The notes under the pieces were generated by a model. It saw only the letters and a list, made by a program, of their open reading frames with translations. It was not told the origin of the DNA and searched no databases. Shown here in pieces: positions 46,386-55,141 of a stretch of DNA of 64,000 bases. The stretch spans positions 93,068 through 157,067 of the forward strand of contig NZ_PIQS01000003.1 of assembly GCF_003048405.1 (NCBI RefSeq), read 5' to 3'. Numbering within the stretch: the stretch's first letter is position 1; each line of letters starts with the position of its first letter. The position numbers and the translations under genes were made by a program. This DNA comes from Campylobacter concisus (GTDB lineage: Bacteria; Campylobacterota; Campylobacteria; Campylobacterales; Campylobacteraceae).

Positions 46386-47570
46386 ATGAAGATTCAAATA
46401 CTAACTAAACGCACTTGCTTTTTGAGAGATGAAAGTTTTTGTATAAGCAAAATAAGCGAGCCGAGAAGTTTTGATGAATTTGACTTTAATATAATAGATT
46501 TTAATGATGGTAAGCTCTGGAAATCTGATAAAAGGAAAAGTATATGTTTGGACATTAAAGGATTTGCTAGCTTATTATCAGAAATACTTAAGGAAACTAA
46601 AAAAAGTAATACTTTGATAATAATGCCACAAAATATAACAACAGAAGAAATTGGTGGCGATGGCTGGACAATAAGTATTTCCAATATAAAAATATCTAGT
46701 ATAATCCAATATTTTCCGGATTCTTTATCGCCAATGATACGTAATTTTCCAACTATCAGATATGAAAGAAGTGTAACTAAAATAGATGATTACACATTCT
46801 TATCTGATTTTGTTTTTGATGAGTCTATACACAGATCGTTAAAAAAATCAAACGGCGGAAAAAATGTTATATTGGAGATTAATGGCGTATATATAACAAC
46901 ACTAGACATAAAAGACAATAATGCGGCTCGCGCGGTTCTTTATTTTATATTGTCTAAATATCAGAAGTCTGTAGCTCCGGAATGGATAAACAATATAGAG
47001 CATTTTAGTAATATAAGTTATTTGAGTGAAAAAGATGAAATATTAAAACAACTTGATGTATTAGAAAAAGAAATATCTAAAAATAATAGATTTAAATCAA
47101 TCCTATATTCAACAGGAGATGAGCTAGTTGGTGTAGTGAAGGAAATTTTAGTAGATATTTTCAAGCTAAAAGACAGTCATTTTGCAGATGTGAAAAAAGA
47201 AGATTTTAGATTCGAATTTGAATATATTAACTTTATGGTAGAGATAAAAGGAATAAATACAAACATCAAAAATAGCAATATAGCACAGTGCAAGAAACAT
47301 GTAACTGATTTAATAGCCGAAGACGATACCAAGTCTCCTGGCAATGTAAAAGGCCTGCTGATAGTTAACCCTCAACGCGACATAGAACCTAGCAAAAGGG
47401 AGCCGATACATGCCAATCAAATAAGCTATGCAAAAAGTGAAGGTATATTAATAATAACGACTTTAGAGTTACTAAAATTATATCAAGCATATACTAAAGA
47501 CGAGGTGGTTAGTAATAAGTGTTTTGAAATATTTAAAAATAACGTCGGAGAGTTTAAATTTGATTTATAA
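46386..47570 (+). CDS. Orphan PD-(D/E)XK nuclease-like protein
   Basis: A 394-aa protein; ATG 46386 follows a GGAG site, and the TTG four codons earlier is less likely. The N-terminal 200 residues are not recognised. The C-terminal part has the pattern of a restriction-endonuclease-like fold: helix STGDELVGVVKEIL, strand FRFEFEYINFMVEIKG (E286 and K288 as the ExK pair), a helix after SNIAQCKKHV, then KGLLIVNPQRDIEPSKREP and SEGILIITTLELL. It is much more AT-rich than the formate genes on either side, so it is probably a separate insertion. A defence or DNA-processing role is inferred only from the fold. Confidence 0.65.
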   Translation: MKIQILTKRTCFLRDESFCISKISEPRSFDEFDFNIIDFNDGKLWKSDKRKSICLDIKGFASLLSEILKETKKSNTLIIMPQNITTEEIGGDGWTISISNIKISSIIQYFPDSLSPMIRNFPTIRYERSVTKIDDYTFLSDFVFDESIHRSLKKSNGGKNVILEINGVYITTLDIKDNNAARAVLYFILSKYQKSVAPEWINNIEHFSNISYLSEKDEILKQLDVLEKEISKNNRFKSILYSTGDELVGVVKEILVDIFKLKDSHFADVKKEDFRFEFEYINFMVEIKGINTNIKNSNIAQCKKHVTDLIAEDDTKSPGNVKGLLIVNPQRDIEPSKREPIHANQISYAKSEGILIITTLELLKLYQAYTKDEVVSNKCFEIFKNNVGEFKFDL

Positions 47571-47573
47571 AAA

Positions 47574-47633
47574 GGGCGCAAAGTGCACCCGAATCACGCA
47601 AATTTAAGCCATAAATTCGACTCAAATTTGCGC
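47574..47633. terminator. Two hairpins between the nuclease gene and tupA
   Basis: GGGCGC (47574-47579) pairs with GCACCC (47585-47590) allowing one G-T pair, and CGCAAATTT (about 47597-47605) pairs with AAATTTGCG (about 47624-47632). They lie between the two convergent genes and probably terminate both. Confidence 0.55.
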
Positions 47634-47643
47634 GTAAATAAAA

Positions 47644-48462
47644 TTAGTTTTTGCGACTGTTTGCGTCAGGCGTGAAAAGCGGCTTATCTAGCAGTTTAAA
47701 GTCACCTATAAATTTCTGACCATCTTCGCTTGTAGCCCATTTTATAAATTTCTCTGCATTTTCGATGTCAGTTTTAGGGCAGTGTTTTGGATTTACTGCG
47801 ATTAGAGAGTAGAAGTTTTTAAGATCGTTGTCGCCCTCGTTGATGATGACCATCTCAGGATGACCTTTTTGGTTTGCTTCATATTTAATGTAAGTACCAC
47901 GATCAGTAAATGTAACGCCTTTTTGCTCAGCAGCAGCATTTATCGTAGCTAGCATACCTTGGCCTGTTTGCATATACCAGCCGTCTTTTTCAGGGACTTC
48001 ACCAGCGATCTTTTTCCAGATGCCTTTTTCTTTATTGTCTGTGCCTGATTTATCGCCACGTGAGAAGAATTTGATACCATCTTTTTTGATAAGCTCAAAG
48101 CTCTCTTTTATATCTTTACCTTTAAATTTATCAGCGATTGATTTATCAGCGATAACGACGAAGTCATTATACATTACGGCATTTCTTTTTAAGCCAAAAC
48201 CTTTTTCTACAAATTCTTTCTCAACTTTTGGTGAGTGAACGAAAAGTATGTCAGCATTGCAGTCTTCGCCAAGCTTTAGTGCAGCGCCTGTGCCAACAGC
48301 TGTCCATTTTATATCAACGCCTGTTTTTGCCTTATAAACTGGATAGATCGCGTCAAGCAAGCCAGTGTTATCTGTACTTGTTGTAGTCGCCATGATTAGT
48401 TCATTATCAGCGCCAAACGCCAAAACTGCGGCTGCTAGTGAGCCTAAAATAATCTTTTTCAT
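47644..48462 (-). CDS. tupA: Tungstate-binding protein TupA
   Basis: A 272-aa periplasmic protein with a signal peptide (about 1-18) and the TupA anion-binding start MATTTSTDNTG, then DILFVHSPKVEKEFV and MYNDFVVIAD. TupA delivers tungstate to the TupBC importer; tungsten can serve in formate dehydrogenase in place of molybdenum. It is divergent from tupBC across 74 bases, the arrangement I remember from C. jejuni. Codon use looks native to the core genome. Confidence 0.92.
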   Translation of the reverse strand: MKKIILGSLAAAVLAFGADNELIMATTTSTDNTGLLDAIYPVYKAKTGVDIKWTAVGTGAALKLGEDCNADILFVHSPKVEKEFVEKGFGLKRNAVMYNDFVVIADKSIADKFKGKDIKESFELIKKDGIKFFSRGDKSGTDNKEKGIWKKIAGEVPEKDGWYMQTGQGMLATINAAAEQKGVTFTDRGTYIKYEANQKGHPEMVIINEGDNDLKNFYSLIAVNPKHCPKTDIENAEKFIKWATSEDGQKFIGDFKLLDKPLFTPDANSRKN

Positions 48463-48536
48463 TTTTCTCCTTTAAAAAAATTGTGATATTATAGCACATT
48501 TAAAATAATCTTAAGAAATATGCTAGGAAAGAATAA

Positions 48537-49229
48537 TTGGATTTTTTACTTCACGGCTTTGCAGAAGCCTTTAATCTACTTTTAAACGGCAATCTTGAAA
48601 CATATTCAGCCATCAAGGCTACCCTTTACACATCAAGTGTGTCGATACTTTTTGCCGTTCTTATAGGCTTTCCACTTGGTTTTTCACTTGGATTTTATGA
48701 CTTTAAGGGCCGCAAAATTTTACGCCTTCTAAGTGACACAGCTCTTGCCATGCCAACGGTTGCGATCGGTCTTATTTTATATGCATTTATCACGAGAAAT
48801 GGCCCGCTTGGCAGCCTAAATTTACTCTTTACGCTAAAAGCTGTCATGCTAGGTCAGTTTGTGCTAGCCCTTCCTATCATTATCTCGCTTACTGCAAGCG
48901 TGGTTGAAAATATGGATAGAAAACACTACCTAACTATCCTAAATTTACGCCTTGCGCCAGCAAAGCTAGTTTTTTGCGTGCTTTATGAGTTGCGCTACGC
49001 TCTAATGGTAGTTATCGCTACTGCTTACGGCAGGATAGTGGCAGAAGTGGGCGTTGCGATGATGATAGGTGGCAACATCAAGTATTTTACCCGCACGATT
49101 ACCACAGCCGTTTCGCTTGAGACGAACAAGGGCGAATTTGCCATGGGTATAGCGCTAGCTTTGGTGCTCATCTTTATCGCATTTGCGGTAAATTTGGCGA
49201 TACATGCGCTAAAAAGGCTTGATAAATGA
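48537..49229 (+). CDS. tupB: Tungstate ABC transporter permease TupB
   Basis: A 230-aa inner-membrane protein with five to six helices and a permease-type loop (about 150-175, ATAYGRIVAEVGVAMMIGGN). It starts with TTG 48537 after an AGGAAAG site. Its stop overlaps a 33-codon mini-ORF (ATGA) that in turn overlaps tupC. Confidence 0.9.
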   Translation: MDFLLHGFAEAFNLLLNGNLETYSAIKATLYTSSVSILFAVLIGFPLGFSLGFYDFKGRKILRLLSDTALAMPTVAIGLILYAFITRNGPLGSLNLLFTLKAVMLGQFVLALPIIISLTASVVENMDRKHYLTILNLRLAPAKLVFCVLYELRYALMVVIATAYGRIVAEVGVAMMIGGNIKYFTRTITTAVSLETNKGEFAMGIALALVLIFIAFAVNLAIHALKRLDK

Positions 49230-49327
49230 AATTTGATAAATTTAGAAATTTTATGCTCGCAAAAAGCGGCCTGGGCGCGTCAAATTTGAGCCTTTTATTT
49301 AAATTTAACGAGAAAGGCGCAAAGTGA
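49226..49327 (+). CDS. 33-codon mini-ORF linking tupB and tupC
   Basis: ATG 49226 overlaps the tupB stop (ATGA) and its own stop overlaps the GTG start of tupC (GTGA). The peptide (MKFDKFRNFMLAKSG and onward, 33 aa) has no known match. Its boundaries are exactly those needed to carry ribosomes from tupB to tupC, so it may serve only for translational coupling; the stretch may also be a recombination junction. Confidence 0.4.
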   Translation: MKFDKFRNFMLAKSGLGASNLSLLFKFNEKGAK

Positions 49328-50277
49328 TAAACGTTAGAAATTTACGCCTAAACTACGGCGCGAGCGAGATTTTAAACATCCCGTGTCTTGATATCGACGT
49401 TAGCAAAATCACCGCGCTAACGGGCAGCAACGGTAGCGGCAAAAGTACGCTAATGCGAGTGATGTCGTTTTTGCAAAAGCCCACTAGCGGCGAAGTGCGG
49501 CTGTGGGGAAGCAGCGCGCCTAGTCTAAATTTACTGCGCGACGTTAGCGTTTTGCTGCCAGAACCCGCGCTTTTAAAACGCTCCGTGAGAGAAAATTTTA
49601 GAGCCGTTTTAAAAAGCCGCGGAGTGCTAGGGGAATTTGACGAGCGAGCGAGCGAGGCGTTAAATTTGGTCGGGCTTGACGAGAGTTTTTTAAACAAGCG
49701 TCACTTTGAGCTTAGCTCCGGACAGACGCAGCGCGTTAGTTTTGCGTTAAATTTGGCGCTTAGATCGCGTCTTTATCTACTCGACGAGCCGACAAATAGC
49801 GTGGACGTGGGCACGTCAAAGCTGTTTGGCAAAGCGGTGCTTTACATGCGGCAAAGATACGGCTGCGGCTTTGTGATCGCTAGCCACGACGACAAATGGC
49901 TAACCGCCATCGCCGAAGAAAACGTCTTTTTGCACAAGGGGCGTGTGTGCGAATTCGAGTACAAAAATATATTCGACGCGCGGGACGGGGTTTTAAAATT
50001 TGACGAAAACGCGAGCGTAAATTTACCGCAAAATTTACGTAACGCCGTAAAGATCGCCGTAAATCCAAGTAAAATAACGCTAAGCAAAACGCCGATAGAA
50101 GGCTATTTTGAGGGCATCTTGCACTCGGTTTCGCTCTATCTTGGCAAAGAGCTTTTGGTGAAAATCAAAGTCGGCGACTTTTTGATAAAAACGCTGACGG
50201 AGAATTCGCAAAATTTTAACGTCGGCGAGATGATTTATTTTAAATTTGACGAAGAAGCGTTTTTGGGGCTTGAGTGA
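49324..50277 (+). CDS. tupC: Tungstate ABC transporter ATP-binding protein TupC
   Basis: A 317-aa ABC ATPase with Walker A TGSNGSGKSTLM, signature LSSGQTQRVSFAL, Walker B LYLLDEPTNSVD and the switch His in IASHDDKWL. A C-terminal extension of about 90 residues resembles a TOBE-type anion-sensing domain. The start is GTG 49324, following GAGAAAGG. Codon use is rich in GCG and CGC like the fdh genes, unlike tupA and tupB. Confidence 0.88.
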   Translation: MINVRNLRLNYGASEILNIPCLDIDVSKITALTGSNGSGKSTLMRVMSFLQKPTSGEVRLWGSSAPSLNLLRDVSVLLPEPALLKRSVRENFRAVLKSRGVLGEFDERASEALNLVGLDESFLNKRHFELSSGQTQRVSFALNLALRSRLYLLDEPTNSVDVGTSKLFGKAVLYMRQRYGCGFVIASHDDKWLTAIAEENVFLHKGRVCEFEYKNIFDARDGVLKFDENASVNLPQNLRNAVKIAVNPSKITLSKTPIEGYFEGILHSVSLYLGKELLVKIKVGDFLIKTLTENSQNFNVGEMIYFKFDEEAFLGLE

Positions 50278-50578
50278 GCCCTGAAATTTTGCAAATTTCG
50301 CTTCAAATTTTAAATTTAGACTCGTTTAACGCCCGTTAAAAGAGCCTAGTTAAAAGTAAATATCAAAATGAAGCGTAAATGCAATATATATGCGGAAATT
50401 TCATATTTATTTTATCCCCTAAAATTCGCCGTAAGTAATATGCAACTAAGGCATATTTAAGCATATATTAATTTTTTTAATTTATTTTTTTTTAAGTATA
50501 AGAAATAAGCCAAAAAGTAGTATAGTTTCACGATCGAGAAAAATCTCAAAAAACAGATAAAAATGATAAAGGAAGGCA
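50278..50578 (+). promoter_or_regulatory. Intergenic region with the promoter of the fdhA operon
   Basis: This 301-bp AT-rich region has no gene. A TATAGT box at 50521-50526 lies about 50 bases before the chaperone gene. Further up are the repeated half-sites TATGC and GCATAT (50441-50468) and a run of nine T. The motif TAAGTAATATGCAA at 50432-50445 recurs with one change upstream of the second formate dehydrogenase gene. Confidence 0.5.
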
Positions 50579-51304
50579 ATGACTAGCAAGGGCGAATTTG
50601 CAGCCGGACGCGGGCTTTACTACTCGCTGTTTTCGCGTTTTTTCGTTTTTAGTCAAGGCGCGGATAGATTTGCAGGTGTAAACGCGATGCTAGGCCTTGC
50701 CGCAGCGCACGCTCTAAACGAGGAATCGGCCGCTGCCATAATGCGCATACAGGCAAAATTCGACGAGAAAAATCCGCAAAATTTAGTGGATGAATTCGAT
50801 GAAATTTTCCACGCTCCGCCAAGTCCGCTTAGAAACTCGCTGTCGTACTACGACGAGGGTTATGAGGTCGGGCATGCCTGCGCGAAAGTGCGTAAAATTT
50901 TAGCCCGCACCGACCTTAGACGCGACGAGGCTAAATTTAAAGAAAACGAAGACAACGTGGGCTTTGTATTTGCGCTGATGAGTGAATTTATCGCGCGAGA
51001 GAGCGAGCTGGAGCTATACGGCGAGCTTGAGGAGCAGCTTTTTAAAGAGGTCATAAATCCAAACGTCGATGAGTTTATAGAGAGTCTTTTTAATCACAAA
51101 AGTAGCGAAATTTACAAAGACGTCGCGGTACTACTGCAAGGATTTATCGAGTTTGAGCGCGTAGTTTTAAGCGCGCCGCGTCCTATAAATCACGGCAAAA
51201 ACAAAAAGACTTTGGACGGAGTTTCAAGATCTGAGGCTATAAGAAGACAAAAAAACCGAGTGAGAAAGCTAAAAGCTATGGAGGAAGAAAATGCAAAAAA
51301 ATAG
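50579..51304 (+). CDS. TorD/DmsD-like assembly chaperone for formate dehydrogenase
   Basis: A 241-aa soluble helical protein with the TorD-family look: GLYYSLFSRFFVF near the N-terminus and DEFDEIFHAPPSPLRNS in the middle, then a charged coiled C-terminus. Such chaperones bind the Tat signal of molybdoenzymes until the cofactor is inserted. It is the first gene of the fdhA operon, and its end overlaps the next small gene by 14 bases. AAGGAAGG precedes ATG 50579. Confidence 0.85.
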   Translation: MTSKGEFAAGRGLYYSLFSRFFVFSQGADRFAGVNAMLGLAAAHALNEESAAAIMRIQAKFDEKNPQNLVDEFDEIFHAPPSPLRNSLSYYDEGYEVGHACAKVRKILARTDLRRDEAKFKENEDNVGFVFALMSEFIARESELELYGELEEQLFKEVINPNVDEFIESLFNHKSSEIYKDVAVLLQGFIEFERVVLSAPRPINHGKNKKTLDGVSRSEAIRRQKNRVRKLKAMEEENAKK

Positions 51305-51467
51305 GCGAGAATTTTTAAAAAAGGCGGGGCTAGTCGGAGCTGTAGCGGCTACGGCCGGAGTAGCGACGGCAGCGGCGTCAAACCTAAAATACGGCAAAAG
51401 CAAAAAGACCGAAGTGCTTTATAAAAGAAGCAAAAACTGGGATCTATACTACGAACAAGCAAAATAA
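51291..51467 (+). CDS. Small formate-dehydrogenase-region Tat protein
   Basis: A 58-aa protein with a twin-arginine signal (NRREFLKKAGLVGAVAAT) and a short basic tail (YGKSKKTEVLYKRSKNWDLY). It matches the small 'formate dehydrogenase region TAT target' family that occurs directly before fdhA in many Campylobacterota. The role is unknown, perhaps a small subunit or assembly partner. GGAGG precedes its ATG. Confidence 0.8.
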   Translation: MQKNRREFLKKAGLVGAVAATAGVATAAASNLKYGKSKKTEVLYKRSKNWDLYYEQAK

Positions 51468-51490
51468 TAAAAATTTAAGAAAGGATAAAT

Positions 51491-54325
51491 ATGTCTGAGG
51501 CAAATTTACGTCTTATGCCCCACTCAAACGCAGTCGGGCGAAGATCGTTTTTAAAAATGGCCGCGCTAGCGGGCGTAGCGGGCGGCATGAGCGGACTGGC
51601 CGCTAGCGGCGTAACCAGAAGTGCGACCAAAGAAGAGATGGCAAATCCGTTTCCTAACTCTAAAATCGTAAAAACTGTTTGTACGGTTTGCTCCGTTGGA
51701 TGCGGAGTGCGGGCCGAGGTAGAAAACGGCGTTTGGGTGCGCCAAGAGGTAGCCCAAGATCACCCGGTAAGCGCGGGCGGCCACTGCTGTAAGGGCAGCG
51801 ACGTCATCGATATGGTGCGCTCTCACTGCCGCGTAAAATACCCGATGAAAAAAGCAGGCGGCAAATGGAAACGCATCAGCTACAAAGAGGCTCTCGACGA
51901 GATCGGCGCCAAACTAAAGGCGTATCGCGAGAAAAATCCTGAACAAGTGATGTTTCTAGGCTCTGCAAAAGATTGCAACGAACAAAGCTATTATATAAGC
52001 AAATTCGTAGCGATGTTCGGGACTAATAACCTAGATCACCAAGCACGTCTTTGACACAGCTCTACAGTCGCCGGTGTGGCGAATACTTGGGGTTACGGAG
52101 CTATGACCAATCATCTTGGAGATATCCAAAACGCGAAGTCTATCTTTATAGTAGGCGCAAATCCGGCGGTAAATCACCCTGTCGGCTTTAGACATTTTCT
52201 AAAAGCGAAGGAAAATAACGGCGCAAAGCTAATCGTGGTCGATCCAAGATACACGAGAACTGCGGCTAAGGCTGATTATTTTGCTCAAATTCGCACCGGC
52301 ACGGATATACCTTTTATGTACGGCATGATGAATATCATCTTTCAAAACGGCTGGGAAGATAAGGAATTTATAAACGATCGCGTCTACGGTATGGATCTGA
52401 TCCGCGAAGAAGCTGCCAAATGGACGCCTGAAGTCGTGGCCGATGTTTGCGGAATCAAAAAAGAGACGCTTCTTGAGATAACCGAAGTTTATGCCAAAAA
52501 TCGCCCGGGATCGGTCGTTTGGGCGATGGGTCTAACTCAGCACACCATAGGCAGCTCAAACACTCGTATCGCTCCGATCCTGCAACTAGTGCTAGGAAAT
52601 ATGGGCGTATCGGGCGGAGGCTGTAATATTCTGCGCGGTCACGACAACGTTCAAGGCGCGACGGATATGGCGAATTTGCCGACCGAGCTACCTGGGTACT
52701 ATCCAAAAAACGAAGCCAACTGGAAATACTTCGCTAAGATGTGGAAGGTCGATTTTGAATGGCTCCAAAAGAATTTCGTTAAGCCTGAAATGATGTTTAA
52801 ACCCGGATTTACGCTATCAAAATGGTGGGCGGGCGTGCTTGACGGTAAAAACGGCAACGAAGCCGTAGATAATGCCGGCGACAGTATAAAAGCCTTAGTG
52901 GTAATCGGCAACGGTATCACATCAACCGCGCAACAAGTAAAAGTAAAAGAAGGCCTAGATGCGCTTGAGCTTTTAGTGCTGGTAGATCCTTTCGTAAACG
53001 ATGCCGGCGTGATAACTGACAAAAAAGACGACGTCTACATACTGCCTGCGGCGACGCAGTTTGAAACCAGCGGTACGGTCGTAGCGACAAACCGCAGCGG
53101 CCAGTGGAGAAGCCAGGTCGTAGAGCCTTTGTTTGAGAGTATGCCGGATCATGAAATTTTGTTTGAGCTTGCCAAAAGGCTAGGCTACTATGACGAGCTA
53201 ACGCGCACGATCAGAGACGCCGAAGGTAAGATCGAGTGGCCTGAGGTCGCTACGCGCGAGATCGCAAATATAATAAAAACTATCGGCATGACGGGTTGGA
53301 CTCCGGAAAGGCTCAAAAAGCACCAAGAAAACTGGGATAAATTTGACGAAAAAACAAGTCTAGGAAAACCGGGCACCGTAGTCGAAGGCGAATACTACGG
53401 CTTGCCGTGGCCGTGCTGGACGGAGGATCATCCGGGCAGCCCGATACTTTACGATATAAACAAGCCCGTTAGGCAAGGCGGTATGGGTTTTAGAAACCGC
53501 TTCGGCTTAGAGCATAACGGAGTTAGCCAATTAGCCGCAGACGGTAGCGCGCCAGTAGATTCGTTTGTCAAGGGCGGATATCCGGAGATCAAAAAAGATA
53601 ACATCGAAAAGGTGCTAGGCATCACGCTAACCGAGGATGAAAAGGCTAAAATAGGCGGCAGCTGGATACATGACGATAGTAATATCATCGCTAAAAAATG
53701 CATGGAGAAAAACATCGCTCCGTACGGCAACGCGCGAGCTAGGACGATCGTTTGGACTTTTGCGGATCAAATTCCTCTTCACAGAGAGCCGCTGCATACG
53801 CCTAGATTTGATCTAGCGCAGAAGTATCCGAGCTTTGAGGATAAGAAACTTCAAAACCGCGTCGATACGAAATTTAAATCCGTCCAGCTAGCAAAGGACT
53901 ACTCAAAAGAATTTCCTATTATCCTCACGACGGCTCGCCTCGTAAATTTTAGCGGCGCGGGCATGGAGACGAGAGCTAGTATGTATCTAAGCCGCTTGAC
54001 GCCTGAGATGTTTGCGGATATCCACCCTGAACTTGCGGCTAAACACGGCATTAAAAACTGGGATTTCATCTGGGTTCATTCGCCTGAAGGTACTAAGGTT
54101 AAGGTGCGCGCCAGAGTGGTACCGTCCGTTAAACCCGACACCATCTTTATGCCGTTTCATTATGCGGGTTATATGCAAGGCGTTGATATGACGGGTAATT
54201 TCCCGGAAGGCACCAAGCCTTATGCGGTAGGCGAGAGCGCAAATACCGTCACTAACTACGGATATGATATAAACACTCAGATTCCTGAAACCAAAAGCGG
54301 TCTATGCCGCATAGAAAAGGCGTAA
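51491..54325 (+). CDS. fdhA: Formate dehydrogenase catalytic subunit, selenoprotein
   Basis: One gene of 944 aa when the TGA at 52052-52054 is read as selenocysteine (codon 188, context HQARL-Sec-HSSTVAG). It has a Tat signal (GRRSFLKMAA, 16-25), a 4Fe-4S site (Cys64, Cys67, Cys71, Cys99) and the bis-MGD-binding domains of the DMSO-reductase family, including SGGGCNILRGHDNVQGATD. It oxidises formate in the periplasm. The frame is the same before and after the TGA, the downstream part has no ribosome site of its own, and a SECIS hairpin follows, so this is not a pseudogene. Metal choice (Mo or W) cannot be read, but tupABC nearby favours W. Confidence 0.95.
52052..52082 (+). promoter_or_regulatory. 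Selenocysteine codon and bSECIS hairpin of fdhA
   Basis: TGA at 52052-52054 is followed 13 bases later by TCGCC (52068-52072), a five-base loop GGTGT, and GGCGA (52078-52082). The loop begins 18 bases after the TGA, within the window needed for SelB binding. The loop G residues match the bacterial SECIS pattern. Confidence 0.85.
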
Positions 54326-54326
54326 A

Positions 54327-54968
54327 ATGAGCGAATTTAACGATAACAATAGACTTAAATTTTACTGCGACGACGATAGATGTATCGACTGTAACGGCTG
54401 TGCGGTGGCTTGCGACGAGGCTCACGAGCTGCCTCTTGGCATCCGCCGCCGCCGCGTCATCACGCTAAACGAAGGCGTACCCGGTAAGGAAATATCAACC
54501 TCGATAGCCTGCATGCACTGCGAGGACGCTCCGTGCTCGCTGGTTTGCCCGGTTGATTGCTTTTATATCAGGAGCGATGGTATCGTGCTACACGACAAAG
54601 ATATCTGTATCGGCTGCGGATACTGTCTATACGCGTGTCCGTTCGGCGCACCACAATTCCCTAAAGATGGTGTATTTGGCGCAAGAGGCGTTATGGATAA
54701 ATGTACGATGTGTGCAGGTGGTCCGCTACCGACAAATAGCGAAGCCGAGCGCGAAGAGTACGGCCAGGATAGAATTTCCGAAGGCAAAGTGCCGGTTTGT
54801 GCCGCAATGTGCTCGACAAAGGCGCTGCTAGTAGGCGAATCTGTAATGATAGAAAAAATCTACGGCGATAGGGTCAAGGCACGCGGCTACGGCTTTAAAG
54901 ACCTAAAACAAACTCCGACCTGGAAGCTCGCCTACTATGCTGGCGATAGGCTTAAGATAAAATCTTAA
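54327..54968 (+). CDS. fdhB: Formate dehydrogenase iron-sulfur subunit
   Basis: A 213-aa protein with four 4Fe-4S clusters: CIDCNGCAVACD, CMHCEDAPCSLVCP, CIGCGYCLYACP and a later C..C set (CTMC, CAAMC). It takes electrons from FdhA. It starts one base after the fdhA stop. No C-terminal membrane anchor is visible and no cytochrome b gene follows. Confidence 0.93.
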   Translation: MSEFNDNNRLKFYCDDDRCIDCNGCAVACDEAHELPLGIRRRRVITLNEGVPGKEISTSIACMHCEDAPCSLVCPVDCFYIRSDGIVLHDKDICIGCGYCLYACPFGAPQFPKDGVFGARGVMDKCTMCAGGPLPTNSEAEREEYGQDRISEGKVPVCAAMCSTKALLVGESVMIEKIYGDRVKARGYGFKDLKQTPTWKLAYYAGDRLKIKS

Positions 54969-54988
54969 AATTTAGCTCACTCTCGCCG

Positions 54989-55045
54989 AGATTGCAGGAG
55001 CGAGCAATCTCATCAAATTTGACGCAGTTTGGCTGCGTCAAATTT
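54989..55045 (+). terminator. Two hairpins after fdhB
   Basis: A 7-bp stem (54989-54995 with 55004-55010) is followed by a perfect 13-bp stem (55015-55027 with 55033-55045, loop TTTGG). They lie where fdhB and the opposing fdhF converge. Confidence 0.65.
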
Positions 55046-55121
55046 AACTCACGCTTCTTTAGCTTTATTAAATTTTTACGCGTTAGTTGGAATAAAAGTG
55101 GATAAAATTAAGTAGAAAAAG

Positions 55122-55139
55122 GGCGGTCTCCCGCCCTAA
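55122..55139 (-). terminator. Rho-independent terminator of fdhF
   Basis: A 7-bp GC-rich stem (55122-55128 with 55133-55139) lies two bases beyond the fdhF stop on the minus strand and is followed there by TTTTT. Confidence 0.85.
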
Positions 55140-55141
55140 AT

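Noticed and set aside
52052..52054. fdhA split into two genes by a stop codon
   Set aside because: The stop is TGA in the conserved Sec position, the frame continues without shift, and a SECIS hairpin follows. It is read as selenocysteine.
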